From: Halobacillus_A sp043497005
Lineage (GTDB): Bacteria > Bacillota > Bacilli > Bacillales > Halobacillaceae
Direction of reading: 5' to 3'
Length of the DNA: 64,000 nt
NCBI RefSeq assembly: GCF_043497005.1
Contig: NZ_JBIEKE010000002.1
Coordinates: 682,001 to 746,000 of the forward strand
The notes under the pieces are model-generated. The model saw only the letters and a list, made by a program, of their open reading frames with translations. It had not been told where the DNA came from and ran no database searches. The position numbers and the translations under genes were made by a program. Within the stretch, counting starts at the first letter, position 1, and every line of letters begins with the position of its first letter. This document shows, piece after piece, positions 41,478 to 50,599 of this stretch.

Positions 41478-43142
41478 TTATTCTACAGCAAAGATATAGG
41501 AGTAGATCGGCTGACCGCCATGATGGATTTCCACCTCAAGATCTTCGAACTGCTCTTCTATATAAGCCTCCAGCTCATCAAGCTCTTCTTGTGTGACCTC
41601 TTCGCCGGTAATTATCGTAACAATTTCATCTTCATCTTCATCAATCATTTCTTTTAACAGCTTTCTAGCCGTTTCGAATTGACTTTGTTGAGTCGCTTTA
41701 ATGTCCCCTTCTAAAATACCCATAAAGTGACCTTTTTCAATTGTCATTCCATCAATTTGAGTGTCACGGACCGCATACGTTACTTGCCCGCTTTTCACTT
41801 CTTTCATCAAGTTAGACATTTCCTCTTGGTTTGTTGTTATATCCGCTTCTGGATTGAAGCCAAGCAGGGCACTCATTCCTTGAGGGATTGTCTTGGAAGG
41901 AACAACCAAAGCGTCAACTTCCGCTAATTCTGCGGCTTGTTCCGCTGCCATTGTAATATTCTTATTATTAGGAAGGATAAGTACCTGCTTAGCATGTACT
42001 TGTGTAATAGCATCCGAAATGTCTTTTGTGCTTGGATTCATGGTTTGTCCACCCTGAATAACCACATTAGCTCCAAGACTTTCAAACAATTTTTTTATCC
42101 CGTCGCCCATGGCTACAGTCACAATGCCGTAGTCTGCCAGTTCTTTTGGCTTAGTAGAAGTCTTATCCCCCACAATAGACGTATGCTGTTCACGCATATT
42201 CTCAATCTTCATGTTAATTAGGCTGCCGTATCGCTGGCCTAACGTCATCGTATCTCCAGGATACTCAGCATGAATATGAACTTTAATTAGTTCTTCGTCT
42301 GAAACCACCAGGAGGGAATCTCCATGACGGCTTAACTCTTCGCGAAATTGCTCTTCGTCATAAGGATTTTCCTGCAGCTTTTCCTGTTCAAATTTAACCA
42401 TGAACTCTGTGCAATAACCAAATTCAATATCTTCTGTATTCATAAAATCTTGTGCTGATTTATGATGTTCTGCATTTACCATTTCATCCATGGATACGGA
42501 AGAAGAAGTCATTTCAGGCATCTCTTCCCCTTTTAAATTGGCAAGAAATCCTTCATAAATAGTTAAAAGCCCCTGACCTCCACTATCCACTACGCCGACT
42601 TCTTTAAGTACGGGTAATAAATCAGGCGTCCTTTGAAGGGAGTCATGCGCAGCTTTTGTTACACCATCCATAAAAACAAGCACATCATCTTCTTGCTCTG
42701 CCAGTTTCTCAGCAGCTTCTGCTGATTCGCGAGCTACCGTTAAGATAGTCCCTTCTACAGGTTTCATAACGGCCTTATAAGCTGTTTTCACTCCACTTTG
42801 AAAAGCTTTAGCTAAATCTTTGGTTGTTAGCGCTTCCTTTTGTTCACACGCCTTGGAAAATCCTCTAAACAATTGGGAGAGTATAACCCCTGAGTTACCA
42901 CGCGCTCCCATAAGCAGCCCTTTAGCAAGAGCTTGTCCTACTGCCCCTGCGTGATTTTCACTAATTTTCTTCACTTCTTCTGCACCAGACGTCATTGATA
43001 AATTCATATTTGTACCGGTATCCCCATCTGGGACGGGAAAAACGTTCAAGGCGTCAATCATTTGAGAATTGGCTTTTAAATGTTGAGCACCTTGTAACAC
43101 CATCTCAGCTAGCTTAGTACCGTTTATCTCTCTTACTGTCAC
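41478..43142 (-). CDS. fakA: Fatty acid kinase subunit FakA (YloV)
   Basis: 554 residues. Phosphorylates exogenous fatty acids bound to FakB for membrane lipid synthesis. The N-terminal DhaL-like kinase domain has NVFPVPDGDTGTNM and GARGNSGVILSQ. Middle and C-terminal FakA domains follow (ending EVEIHHGGQPIYSYIFAVE). GTG 43142 follows AAGGAGG. It lies 33 bases after yloU, likely one operon. Confidence 0.95.
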   Translation of the reverse strand: MTVREINGTKLAEMVLQGAQHLKANSQMIDALNVFPVPDGDTGTNMNLSMTSGAEEVKKISENHAGAVGQALAKGLLMGARGNSGVILSQLFRGFSKACEQKEALTTKDLAKAFQSGVKTAYKAVMKPVEGTILTVARESAEAAEKLAEQEDDVLVFMDGVTKAAHDSLQRTPDLLPVLKEVGVVDSGGQGLLTIYEGFLANLKGEEMPEMTSSSVSMDEMVNAEHHKSAQDFMNTEDIEFGYCTEFMVKFEQEKLQENPYDEEQFREELSRHGDSLLVVSDEELIKVHIHAEYPGDTMTLGQRYGSLINMKIENMREQHTSIVGDKTSTKPKELADYGIVTVAMGDGIKKLFESLGANVVIQGGQTMNPSTKDISDAITQVHAKQVLILPNNKNITMAAEQAAELAEVDALVVPSKTIPQGMSALLGFNPEADITTNQEEMSNLMKEVKSGQVTYAVRDTQIDGMTIEKGHFMGILEGDIKATQQSQFETARKLLKEMIDEDEDEIVTIITGEEVTQEELDELEAYIEEQFEDLEVEIHHGGQPIYSYIFAVE

Positions 43143-43175
43143 ACTATTTTCCTCCTTTGACTACACCAGAGGCTC

Positions 43176-43538
43176 TTATTCGTTTGTAACTCTTACACCT
43201 TGAATATAGATGTTTACCGAGTTAACAGATAAGCCTACATTTTTGTTTAGAGCGTATTTCACTTGTGATTGAACGTTATGAGCTACTTCAGAAATTTTCG
43301 TTCCATAGCTTACAATGATATACATATCAATGTGTACGTGGCCTTCATCCTGTCTAACCACGACACCTTTTGAAAAATTTTCACGCCGCAGCATCTCGGC
43401 TAAACCGTCACGAAGCTGATTTTTAGATGCCATCCCTACGATGCCATAGCACTCAACAGCAGCTCCTCCGGCAATTGTGGAAATTACATCATTACTTATC
43501 GTAATATGACCATAGTTATTATGAAGATCAATAGACAT
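43176..43538 (-). CDS. yloU: Asp23/Gls24 family protein YloU
   Basis: 120 residues of the Asp23 (alkaline shock protein) family: ISNDVISTIAGGAAVECYGIVGM at the start and VNIYIQGVRV at the end. The family is linked to envelope homeostasis in Gram-positives; here its partner is fakA. AAGGAGG precedes ATG 43538. Confidence 0.95.
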   Translation of the reverse strand: MSIDLHNNYGHITISNDVISTIAGGAAVECYGIVGMASKNQLRDGLAEMLRRENFSKGVVVRQDEGHVHIDMYIIVSYGTKISEVAHNVQSQVKYALNKNVGLSVNSVNIYIQGVRVTNE

Positions 43539-43575
43539 AGGAATCCTCCTTTAAAATCGTCACCTTCGTGGACTT

Positions 43576-43584
43576 ATTATAACA
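43576..43584 (-). promoter_or_regulatory. Extended -10 promoter for yloU-fakA
   Basis: The minus strand has TGTTATAAT, a perfect TATAAT with the extended TGn motif. No good -35 is present. It lies about 38 bases before yloU. Confidence 0.5.
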
Positions 43585-43700
43585 CACAATAATAGCAGCT
43601 AACGCTGTGTGATCTATCGACACATTGACTCCTATTATACTTTGTAACAATTCATGTGATCTGTCAAGAGAAAATTCTTGATATTATTACCTCCTGTTTA

Positions 43701-43729
43701 TTGCAATTGATAGCTCTGTATGGTACATT
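43701..43729 (+). promoter_or_regulatory. Sigma-A promoter for rpmB
   Basis: TTGCAA (43701-43706), 17-base spacer, TACATT (43724-43729), about 42 bases before rpmB ATG. Confidence 0.55.
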
Positions 43730-43770
43730 AATTAAGTATTTTAAGATGTATGTAACAGGAGGGATTCTAC

Positions 43771-43959
43771 ATGTCACGTAAATGTGTCGTATCAGGTCGT
43801 CGCACGAGCACTGGTAACAACCGTTCCCACGCGATGAACGCTAATAAACGTAAATTTAAAGCTAACGTGCAAAAAGTACGTATTCTAGTGGATGGTAAGC
43901 CTAAGAAAGTTTATGTATCTGCTCGTGATCTTAAATCAGGTAAAGTTCAACGCGTATAA
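43771..43959 (+). CDS. rpmB: 50S ribosomal protein L28
   Basis: 62 residues: MSRKCVVSGRRTSTGNNRSHAMN is the L28 start. CAGGAGGG precedes the ATG. The usual zinc-binding cysteine pairs are reduced to one cysteine, as in many Bacillus L28 proteins. A shared terminator with spoVM follows. Confidence 0.98.
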   Translation: MSRKCVVSGRRTSTGNNRSHAMNANKRKFKANVQKVRILVDGKPKKVYVSARDLKSGKVQRV

Positions 43960-43968
43960 TCAAACGTC

Positions 43969-44003
43969 AAAAAAAGCACCCTCCTCTGGCGGGTGCTTTT
44001 TTT
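43969..44003. terminator. Bidirectional terminator of rpmB and spoVM
   Basis: AAAAAAAGCACCC (43969-43981) and GGGTGCTTTTTTT (43991-44003) form a strong stem with T-runs on both strands between convergent rpmB and spoVM. Confidence 0.92.
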
Positions 44004-44004
44004 G

Positions 44005-44085
44005 TTAATCTTTTTTAAATGTTCCAATGACAGCCCGTACCATTCCTCCGAGAAAACGTGGGAGTTTAATCGTATAAAATTTCAT
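44005..44085 (-). CDS. spoVM: Stage V sporulation protein M (SpoVM), 26 residues
   Basis: An ORF of 26 codons from ATG 44085 with GAGGAGG upstream. It begins MKFYTIKLPRFLGGMVRA and ends FKKD; the B. subtilis protein (recalled as MKFYTIKLPKFLGGIVRA...) is almost the same, including Pro9. SpoVM is an amphipathic helix that marks the convex forespore membrane and anchors SpoIVA and the spore coat. It lies between thiN and rpmB, its place in B. subtilis. It is direct evidence of a spore former. Confidence 0.96.
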   Translation of the reverse strand: MKFYTIKLPRFLGGMVRAVIGTFKKD

Positions 44086-44132
44086 GAGCGTCCTCCTCAA
44101 CATATAAAGCTATGAGTGCCATAAAACCTCTA

Positions 44133-44783
44133 TTAATTGATATCTTTACTTCTTATTACTAACAGTATGCCTTGACTAAAAGAAAAAGTACCTTCTTCTT
44201 CAATCAAATGATTTGAGATACATAGGGTAGACCCATAAGATAAGTGAGCATTTTCTAAAGGATAATAAAAGCCGTCCAGATTTAAATTCCAAATATCCAA
44301 TGTTATTGGAACGAATGAAAGATAAGGGTAGTCTTCATTTCTTCTTATTGTATGCGACCCCTGGCCAAACAATTCCAACTGGTTCTGGTGATCATGAATT
44401 TGGGCCTTTATCCCGTAGTTCCATAAAGGATATAATGTTTGAATGTTAATGAGTGTATGATCCATCCTCCCACCCGTCACACCGAAAAATAGAATGTCTC
44501 TCGCTTCTTGTTCCCTTGCATAAAGAATCGCTAGCTCCAAGTCGGTTTCATCTTTCTCGTTGGGGTAGATTTTGAACTCATAAGCTGCCTTTTTAATCAT
44601 TTCTAATGAATCAGCACTCACCGAATCAAAATCTCCTATAGCAGCTGTTAAAGGTAATCCAAATTCTACAATAACCTCCGCACCTTGATCCGCTCCAATC
44701 CAAACAATATCTTCATTTTTATACGTCGATAAATTAGGGATGTGCTTTTTAGGTCCTCCCCCAACAATCGCATACTTTGACAT
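44133..44783 (-). CDS. thiN: Thiamine pyrophosphokinase
   Basis: 216 residues. Converts thiamine to thiamine diphosphate with ATP. Motifs: IGADQGAEVIVEFGLPLTAAIGDFDSV, NEKDETDLELAI and GVTGGRMDHTLINI. AAGGAGG before ATG 44783. Follows rpe after a terminator. Confidence 0.97.
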   Translation of the reverse strand: MSKYAIVGGGPKKHIPNLSTYKNEDIVWIGADQGAEVIVEFGLPLTAAIGDFDSVSADSLEMIKKAAYEFKIYPNEKDETDLELAILYAREQEARDILFFGVTGGRMDHTLINIQTLYPLWNYGIKAQIHDHQNQLELFGQGSHTIRRNEDYPYLSFVPITLDIWNLNLDGFYYPLENAHLSYGSTLCISNHLIEEEGTFSFSQGILLVIRSKDIN

Positions 44784-44809
44784 AGAAACCCTCCTTGCCT
44801 GGGAAATTT

Positions 44810-44853
44810 AAAAAAGAGACTCAGTAATAGTCTGACTATCCGAGCCTCTTTTG
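44810..44853 (-). terminator. rpe terminator
   Basis: AAAAGAG/CTCTTTT outer arms with inner ATAGT/ACTAT pairing, followed on the minus strand by TTTTTTAAAT. Lies between rpe and thiN. Confidence 0.75.
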
Positions 44854-44859
44854 TACCTT

Positions 44860-45501
44860 TTATCTAATTGCTTCAATTGCTTTTTTACGATCTTTTTCGC
44901 TAAAAACAGCACTACCCGCAACAAGAACATCGGCTCCCGCTTTTGTGCAATCAACAGCCGTTTTTTCGTTGACCCCGCCGTCCACTTCTATTTCAAAAGT
45001 GTAATCGTACTCTTTTCTCCAAGCAGCAATCTGCTCAATTTTACTTAGGACTTCAGGAATAAATGCTTGACCTCCGAACCCTGGGTTTACCGTCATTAAT
45101 AAAACCAAATCTACCTCTTGTAGTATAGGCCGGATCGATTCTGCAGGAGTAGCCGGGTTAATGACTACACCTGCCTTTACACCAAAACTCTTAATCAATT
45201 GAATAGTTCTGTGAAGGTGTGGACATGTTTCCTGATGTACGGTAAGAATATCGGCTCCTGCTTTTGCAAATTCTTCAATATATTGATCTGGATCTTCAAT
45301 CATGAGATGTACATCCAGAGGCAGGGAAGTATGCGGACGGATGCTGTCTACTATTAGTGGTCCAATGGTTATGTTCGGTACAAAGTGTCCGTCCATAACA
45401 TCTACATGAATATAGTCGGCGCCGCCTTCTTCCACTTCTTTAATTTCATTGGCAAGGTGCGCGAAATCAGACGCTAATATCGATGGTGCAATCTTTGTCA
45501 T
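44860..45501 (-). CDS. rpe: Ribulose-phosphate 3-epimerase
   Basis: 213 residues, complete TIM barrel. Interconverts ribulose-5-P and xylulose-5-P. Active-site text: PSILASDFAHL, IHVDVMDGHFVPN, DVHLMIEDPD, TVNPGFGGQAF and EVDGGVN. Four bases after rsgA. Confidence 0.98.
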   Translation of the reverse strand: MTKIAPSILASDFAHLANEIKEVEEGGADYIHVDVMDGHFVPNITIGPLIVDSIRPHTSLPLDVHLMIEDPDQYIEEFAKAGADILTVHQETCPHLHRTIQLIKSFGVKAGVVINPATPAESIRPILQEVDLVLLMTVNPGFGGQAFIPEVLSKIEQIAAWRKEYDYTFEIEVDGGVNEKTAVDCTKAGADVLVAGSAVFSEKDRKKAIEAIR

Positions 45502-45504
45502 CCC

Positions 45505-46386
45505 TTAATACCTCGGCTTTCTATTTTTAATTTCTTCTACGAACTGTAAATAATGGTTATAGCGGTGGCCTGCTATACTTCCATTCTCTACTCCAGCTTT
45601 AACTGCACATTTAGGTTCTTTTACATGCAAACAGCCTCGAAATTTACAATCATCTTGCACGGCAACAAACTCTGGAAAACATTCACTGAGTTCCTCTAAC
45701 TCCAGCTCTCCAAAGTCAAGTGAGCTGAAACCCGGAGTATCGGCGACAAGACCGCCGGCTATATTGTAAAGCTCTACGTGTCTGGTCGTATGCTTACCTC
45801 TCCCCAGGCTTTCAGAAATCTCGTTTGTTTCGATATCTAAAGCAGGATCTAAGAGATTAAGCAGAGATGATTTACCAACTCCGGATTGGCCGGCAATCAC
45901 GGTCGTCTTATTTGCTAATTGATGTTCTATTTTATTTAATTTCTCTAGCTCTTCCATGGATGACAACAAGACAGGATAACCAATCGTTTCATATATTCGT
46001 TGATACTCCATGATCGAGGGAAGTTTTTCTTCGTCTAATTGATCCATCTTTGAAATGACAATAACAGGTTCGAGCCTTTTCGATTCGACAAGTACGAGAA
46101 AACGGTCAAGCAGTAACGGACTAAAATCCGGATTTACTGTAGATGCAACGATAAGTGCTTGGTCTACGTTGGCAATCGGAGGTCTGACCAATTCATTTTC
46201 TCGTTTTTCAATGGATAAGATATAACCTTCTTTTAAAGTTTCCGCCTGGAATTCAACGATGTCACCTACAAGGGGAGTAATTTTCTTTTTTCTAAATACT
46301 CCGCGGCCTCTGCACTGATAGATTATACCTTCGTGCAGCACATAGTAAAATCCGCTTAAGGCTTTTATAATCTTTCCTGTTGCCAT
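45505..46386 (-). CDS. rsgA: Ribosome small subunit-dependent GTPase RsgA (CpgA)
   Basis: 293 residues. Circularly permuted GTPase checking late 30S assembly. OB domain, then G4 (SKMDQLD), G1 (GQSGVGKSSLLN), G3 (DTPG), and a zinc site CKFRGCLHVKEPKC. It follows prkC, and in B. subtilis it is a PrkC substrate. Confidence 0.97.
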   Translation of the reverse strand: MATGKIIKALSGFYYVLHEGIIYQCRGRGVFRKKKITPLVGDIVEFQAETLKEGYILSIEKRENELVRPPIANVDQALIVASTVNPDFSPLLLDRFLVLVESKRLEPVIVISKMDQLDEEKLPSIMEYQRIYETIGYPVLLSSMEELEKLNKIEHQLANKTTVIAGQSGVGKSSLLNLLDPALDIETNEISESLGRGKHTTRHVELYNIAGGLVADTPGFSSLDFGELELEELSECFPEFVAVQDDCKFRGCLHVKEPKCAVKAGVENGSIAGHRYNHYLQFVEEIKNRKPRY

Positions 46387-46398
46387 TCATTCACCTAC

Positions 46399-48411
46399 TT
46401 AATAAGGAACATTTTCTTCTTCAATTACTTCATCTTCTCTCACCACTTTGTAAGTGGCCTCGTTTTCTGGAGGAATTGTTAAATTGATTTCAATCGTTGT
46501 ATCTTCTGTAATCGTTTCCTCACTGTATACTTCTGATATTCGATTGTTCATATCATCCACGTAAACGAGAACTTGCTGTTCCTCTTGTTCAGATTCTTCA
46601 TCTAACGGAACATTGACCTCAATCGTTTCTTCTCGTGGCTGATCTTCCTCAGGACCCAATGAAACGACCAGGTTTACGGTAGACCCTTCGCTCACTTCGC
46701 TCAATGATTCAGGATCTTGACGAATAACTTCTCCTTCAGGAACTTCATCAGAATATTCTTCTGATACTGAAGCTTCCAGTCCGTTGTCACTTAGATAGCT
46801 GCGAGCCTCATCCTCTGTTTGACCTTCCAGCGGTCTTAAAGTCATCGTTGGCGGGCCGGTACTAATTTGAAAGATAACCCTCGTCTCATCGATGATAACT
46901 TCTTCTTGCGGCTGTGGTTGAATTTGTTCAATTATTTCGCCTGCTGGCCGATCATCCGAAGTCTGTTCAATGGCCAGCACACTTGAATAGCCTGCTTCCT
47001 CCAGCTCTTCTTTAACACGCTCATAAGGCTGCCCAACATAGTCTTCAAATCGCACGCGTTCTTTTCCTTTAGAAGAATAGAGCGTTACACGTGATTCTTC
47101 TTTTACTACTGATCCTGCTTCAGGATCGGACCTTATAACCAGCCCTTCACTTACGTCGTCTGAGAAGACAGCTTGACGTTGAACTTCCAGGTTTAAATCA
47201 GAGAGTTCACTATAGGCTTCTTCATATTCCATTCCTTCAACATCGATCATTTCCACATCATCAGGCTCAAGCAAAGCGGGAACAATAAGCAAAGCTGCAA
47301 TGCCCATAGATAATAAAACAAAAAAGATGATCGTCAGCCACATTAACCACCTTTTCTTTTTCTTCGGTTTTTTAGGCTTTTTTGTTTTCTTTTTCTTCTT
47401 CTCGTTATTAATCGCCGCTTCTTTTTTCGTTTCTTCTAAAGCTTTTCCATCAAATTGCTGGGTTGCATCATGAACGATTGTAGCATCCTCATCTTCATCT
47501 CCGAAACTATCGTCTGTAATGACAGGGATGGCTTTTGTTTTTTCTTGATCTTCTTCATTTGGGATCTTAAACTCCTCTTCATCTAATCGATGAGGCTCTA
47601 AGGCTGTATCTAAGTCTTGTTCCATTTCAAATACAGACTCGTAACGATAAAAAGGATCTTTCGTCGTCGCTTTTAATACGACGTTTTCTACACTCTGCGG
47701 CAGATCAGGGGCCCATCTTTTTAAAGAAGGCGTATCATGCTGCAAGTGTTTCAACGCAATGGATACTGGAGACTGTCCAGAAAAGGGCAGCCTGCCTGTT
47801 AAAAGTTCGAACATTACAATTCCTAATGAGTAAATGTCCGACTTTTTCGTTGCCATTCCTCCTCGAGCTTGTTCCGGTGATAAATAATGAACAGAACCTA
47901 AGACGGAGTTGGTTTGCGTCAGTGCTGTTGCACTCAACGCCATAGCAATACCAAAATCCGTTACTTTTACGTGACCATAATGATCTATTAAAATATTTTG
48001 AGGTTTAATATCCCTGTGGACGATTTCATTATCATGGGCATGAGTAATCGCTGAAGTTACTTGCCTCATAATATCGATGGCCTCTGCTGTTTCTATCGGG
48101 CTCTTCTGCTGTATATATTGCTTAAGAGTCATCCCATCGACGTATTCCATAGCCATGAAATAGATGTCCTCTTCCTCCCCAACGTCATAAATATTAACAA
48201 TATTAGGGTGGGATAAACTTGTTGCCGATTGAGCTTCTCTGTGAAACCTTGCTATAAACTCTTCATCGTTTCCATATTCTAACCGTAGTACTTTAATCGC
48301 GACTTCGCGATCCAGAATGGTATCATGGGCGAGATAAACATTGGCCATCCCTCCTCCGCCGATCATTTCATTTACCTGATAACGATCGTTGAGGAGACGA
48401 TTATTTAACAT
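46399..48411 (-). CDS. prkC: Serine/threonine protein kinase PrkC with PASTA repeats
   Basis: 670 residues. The Hanks kinase domain is at about 10-270 (GGGGMANVYLAHD, HRDIKPQNIL, DFGIA). A lysine-rich juxtamembrane stretch precedes one membrane helix near 355-380 (WLTIIFFVLLSMGIAALLI). Three extracellular PASTA repeats and a very acidic tail follow. PrkC senses muropeptides and lipid II and triggers germination and stationary-phase responses. The start overlaps prpC by one base. Confidence 0.97.
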   Translation of the reverse strand: MLNNRLLNDRYQVNEMIGGGGMANVYLAHDTILDREVAIKVLRLEYGNDEEFIARFHREAQSATSLSHPNIVNIYDVGEEEDIYFMAMEYVDGMTLKQYIQQKSPIETAEAIDIMRQVTSAITHAHDNEIVHRDIKPQNILIDHYGHVKVTDFGIAMALSATALTQTNSVLGSVHYLSPEQARGGMATKKSDIYSLGIVMFELLTGRLPFSGQSPVSIALKHLQHDTPSLKRWAPDLPQSVENVVLKATTKDPFYRYESVFEMEQDLDTALEPHRLDEEEFKIPNEEDQEKTKAIPVITDDSFGDEDEDATIVHDATQQFDGKALEETKKEAAINNEKKKKKTKKPKKPKKKKRWLMWLTIIFFVLLSMGIAALLIVPALLEPDDVEMIDVEGMEYEEAYSELSDLNLEVQRQAVFSDDVSEGLVIRSDPEAGSVVKEESRVTLYSSKGKERVRFEDYVGQPYERVKEELEEAGYSSVLAIEQTSDDRPAGEIIEQIQPQPQEEVIIDETRVIFQISTGPPTMTLRPLEGQTEDEARSYLSDNGLEASVSEEYSDEVPEGEVIRQDPESLSEVSEGSTVNLVVSLGPEEDQPREETIEVNVPLDEESEQEEQQVLVYVDDMNNRISEVYSEETITEDTTIEINLTIPPENEATYKVVREDEVIEEENVPY

Positions 48412-49169
48412 TAATCAACACCCTCTTTCATCGAGGTGTTACTATGATGAACCACGGCCAGCGTAATATTATCTTCGCCTCCACGTTCATTAGCTAAATC
48501 GATGAAGGACTGACAAAATTCTTCCCATTCTCCGTTAAACTCTGCTAACTTACTTAATTCAGTTTCGTATACTTTATTTGTTAACCCATCCGAACATAAG
48601 AGCAATCGGTCGTCTTTTTCAAATTCCAACGTCATAATATCAGGAGATATATTTTCGTCCGTTCCAAGTGCTTTTAGTAAAACGTTTTTTCTTGGATGCG
48701 TCTCAGCTTGCTCTTCTGAAATTTGGCCCGAGCGAACTAGCTCGTTTACCAGCGAATGATCCTCCGTCACTCGTTTAAAGCCATCTATGTTGGCCAAATA
48801 GACGCGACTATCACCAATATGACCGATGGTCGTAAATTGCTCACTGCATAAAGCGACGACCACAGTTGTACCCATTCCTCTGCACTCTTCATGCTCTTCC
48901 GAATGACTTAGAATTTTACGGTTTACTTCGAAAATTGCATCAAGCATCCAATATTCAGCATCTTCCGGATGCTGAATATGTTCCGTTTTTTCCCATTTTT
49001 TATGTAACGCGGAAACAGCCAGCTGACTAGCAACATCACCAGCCCGATGGCCTCCCATTCCGTCCGCTACGACGGCGAGCAGTTGACCGTTTTCATGATG
49101 AAAAACGCCTCCTGCATCTTCATTATGATTACGAACTTTTCCTTGGTCTGATAAAAAGCTACCCCTCAT
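48411..49169 (-). CDS. prpC: PP2C-type protein phosphatase PrpC
   Basis: 252 residues. Reverses PrkC phosphorylation. Metal-binding motifs SDQGKVRNHNEDA, VADGMGGHRAGDVAS and GGEDNITLAVV. ATG 49169 has GAGGTGA upstream; the 11-residue longer reading does not. In B. subtilis rlmN precedes it; here rsmB does. Confidence 0.97.
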   Translation of the reverse strand: MRGSFLSDQGKVRNHNEDAGGVFHHENGQLLAVVADGMGGHRAGDVASQLAVSALHKKWEKTEHIQHPEDAEYWMLDAIFEVNRKILSHSEEHEECRGMGTTVVVALCSEQFTTIGHIGDSRVYLANIDGFKRVTEDHSLVNELVRSGQISEEQAETHPRKNVLLKALGTDENISPDIMTLEFEKDDRLLLCSDGLTNKVYETELSKLAEFNGEWEEFCQSFIDLANERGGEDNITLAVVHHSNTSMKEGVD

Positions 49170-49246
49170 GGTCTTCACCTCATCTCTTCCAAAAACGCTC
49201 ATTAGCGCATAATGTCATTCATTTTTATAATAAAGAATGGTCAAGT

Positions 49247-50599
49247 CTATTTTGCGCGTTTCACCATTCGTGTTAAAAAGAAGCCATCTGTATCCCATTG
49301 TTGGGGAAAAATCTGTAACCCATACTCGCTAAGGCCCATTGAATCACGTAAAAATTCAGGGAGGTCTTCTTTAAATGCTGGATCGAGCTCAAAATCTTTG
49401 TTCTGTTCTAGAAAATTCTTTATGGCTTCCTCATTTTCGTGCTGATCTATCGTACACGTGCTATATAAAAACTTACCACCAACTTTAAGCAGTGGAGCAA
49501 GACTGCTAAGCAAGTCATCCTGAATGCGGCGAAGATCAAATATATCTTGTTCTTGCTTATGATACTTAATATCAGGTTTTCCCCGCAGTACGCCAAGACC
49601 TGAGCAGGGTGCATCTAGTAAAATACGGTCGAACGATTCTCTCTGGTGGATTTCTCCAAGTTTACGGGAATCGGCCTGGGCAGCTTGAATGGAATTCAAC
49701 TGAAGCAATTTAGCTTTTTCATCAACTAACTTTGCTTTTTTCTTATGCAGATCATAAGCGATCACTTTCCCGTTATCTTCTAACTTTTCAGCTATGTGAG
49801 TCGTTTTTCCTCCGGGTGCACTACAGGCATCCAGTATTAATAATCCAGGTGCTAAATCCATCATTTCGGCAGTCAGCATTGAGCTTTGATCTTGGACAGT
49901 AACCTGTCCTTTCTTAAACAATGGGTCAGATAAAATATTGCCTTCTGTAATCAAAAACCCTTGAGTGGAGAATCGACTTATTTCCGTCTGGATACCTCTG
50001 GATTTCAACTCCGTCATAGCTGCCTCTCTGGAAATTCTAAGGGGCTGGGTTCTTACAGACATAGGTAAATGTCTAAGGTTCTGAAAACATATCCCTTTTG
50101 TAACTTCCATTCCATACTGCTTCACCCACCGGTTAACGAGCCATCTCGGATGACTTGTCTCAACCGATAATTTTTCAACTGGGTCCTTAATATCTTCAAC
50201 GTCTTGTACGCCATTACGCTGTACATTCCGTAATATGCCGTTCACCAGGCTGGATATTCCTTTATGTGCTTTTTTCTTAGAAATTTCTACAGCCTCGTGG
50301 ATTACAGCATGGTCAGGGACTCTTTCTAAATAACGCATCTGGTAAACAGACATGTAGAGCAGCCATTTTACCCAGGGCTTGAGCTTTTTCTGTTTTTTAA
50401 GGTAGGGGTGGATTTCATATTCAATCTTCATTTTGTTTTGAAGTGTTCCATACACAATTTCCGTTAAAAGGGCTCCGTCTTTAGCACTTAAATGCCGTTT
50501 CCCCATTTCCTGATCAAGTAAGACGTGGCTGTATCCACCTTGCTCACCAACTCGCGTTAACAATTCTAATGCCGTTTCCCTTAGTTGATACTTAGCCAT
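49247..50599 (-). CDS. rsmB: 16S rRNA (cytosine-C5)-methyltransferase RsmB
   Basis: 450 residues. Makes m5C967. A NusB-like N-terminal domain (to about 140) precedes the methyltransferase. SAM site LDACSAPGGKTTHIAEKL; catalytic cysteines in DAPCSGLGVLRGKPD and STCTI. ATG 50599 after GGGGGAG, overlapping fmt by eight bases; the frame from 50647 is upstream readthrough. Confidence 0.97.
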   Translation of the reverse strand: MAKYQLRETALELLTRVGEQGGYSHVLLDQEMGKRHLSAKDGALLTEIVYGTLQNKMKIEYEIHPYLKKQKKLKPWVKWLLYMSVYQMRYLERVPDHAVIHEAVEISKKKAHKGISSLVNGILRNVQRNGVQDVEDIKDPVEKLSVETSHPRWLVNRWVKQYGMEVTKGICFQNLRHLPMSVRTQPLRISREAAMTELKSRGIQTEISRFSTQGFLITEGNILSDPLFKKGQVTVQDQSSMLTAEMMDLAPGLLILDACSAPGGKTTHIAEKLEDNGKVIAYDLHKKKAKLVDEKAKLLQLNSIQAAQADSRKLGEIHQRESFDRILLDAPCSGLGVLRGKPDIKYHKQEQDIFDLRRIQDDLLSSLAPLLKVGGKFLYSTCTIDQHENEEAIKNFLEQNKDFELDPAFKEDLPEFLRDSMGLSEYGLQIFPQQWDTDGFFLTRMVKRAK

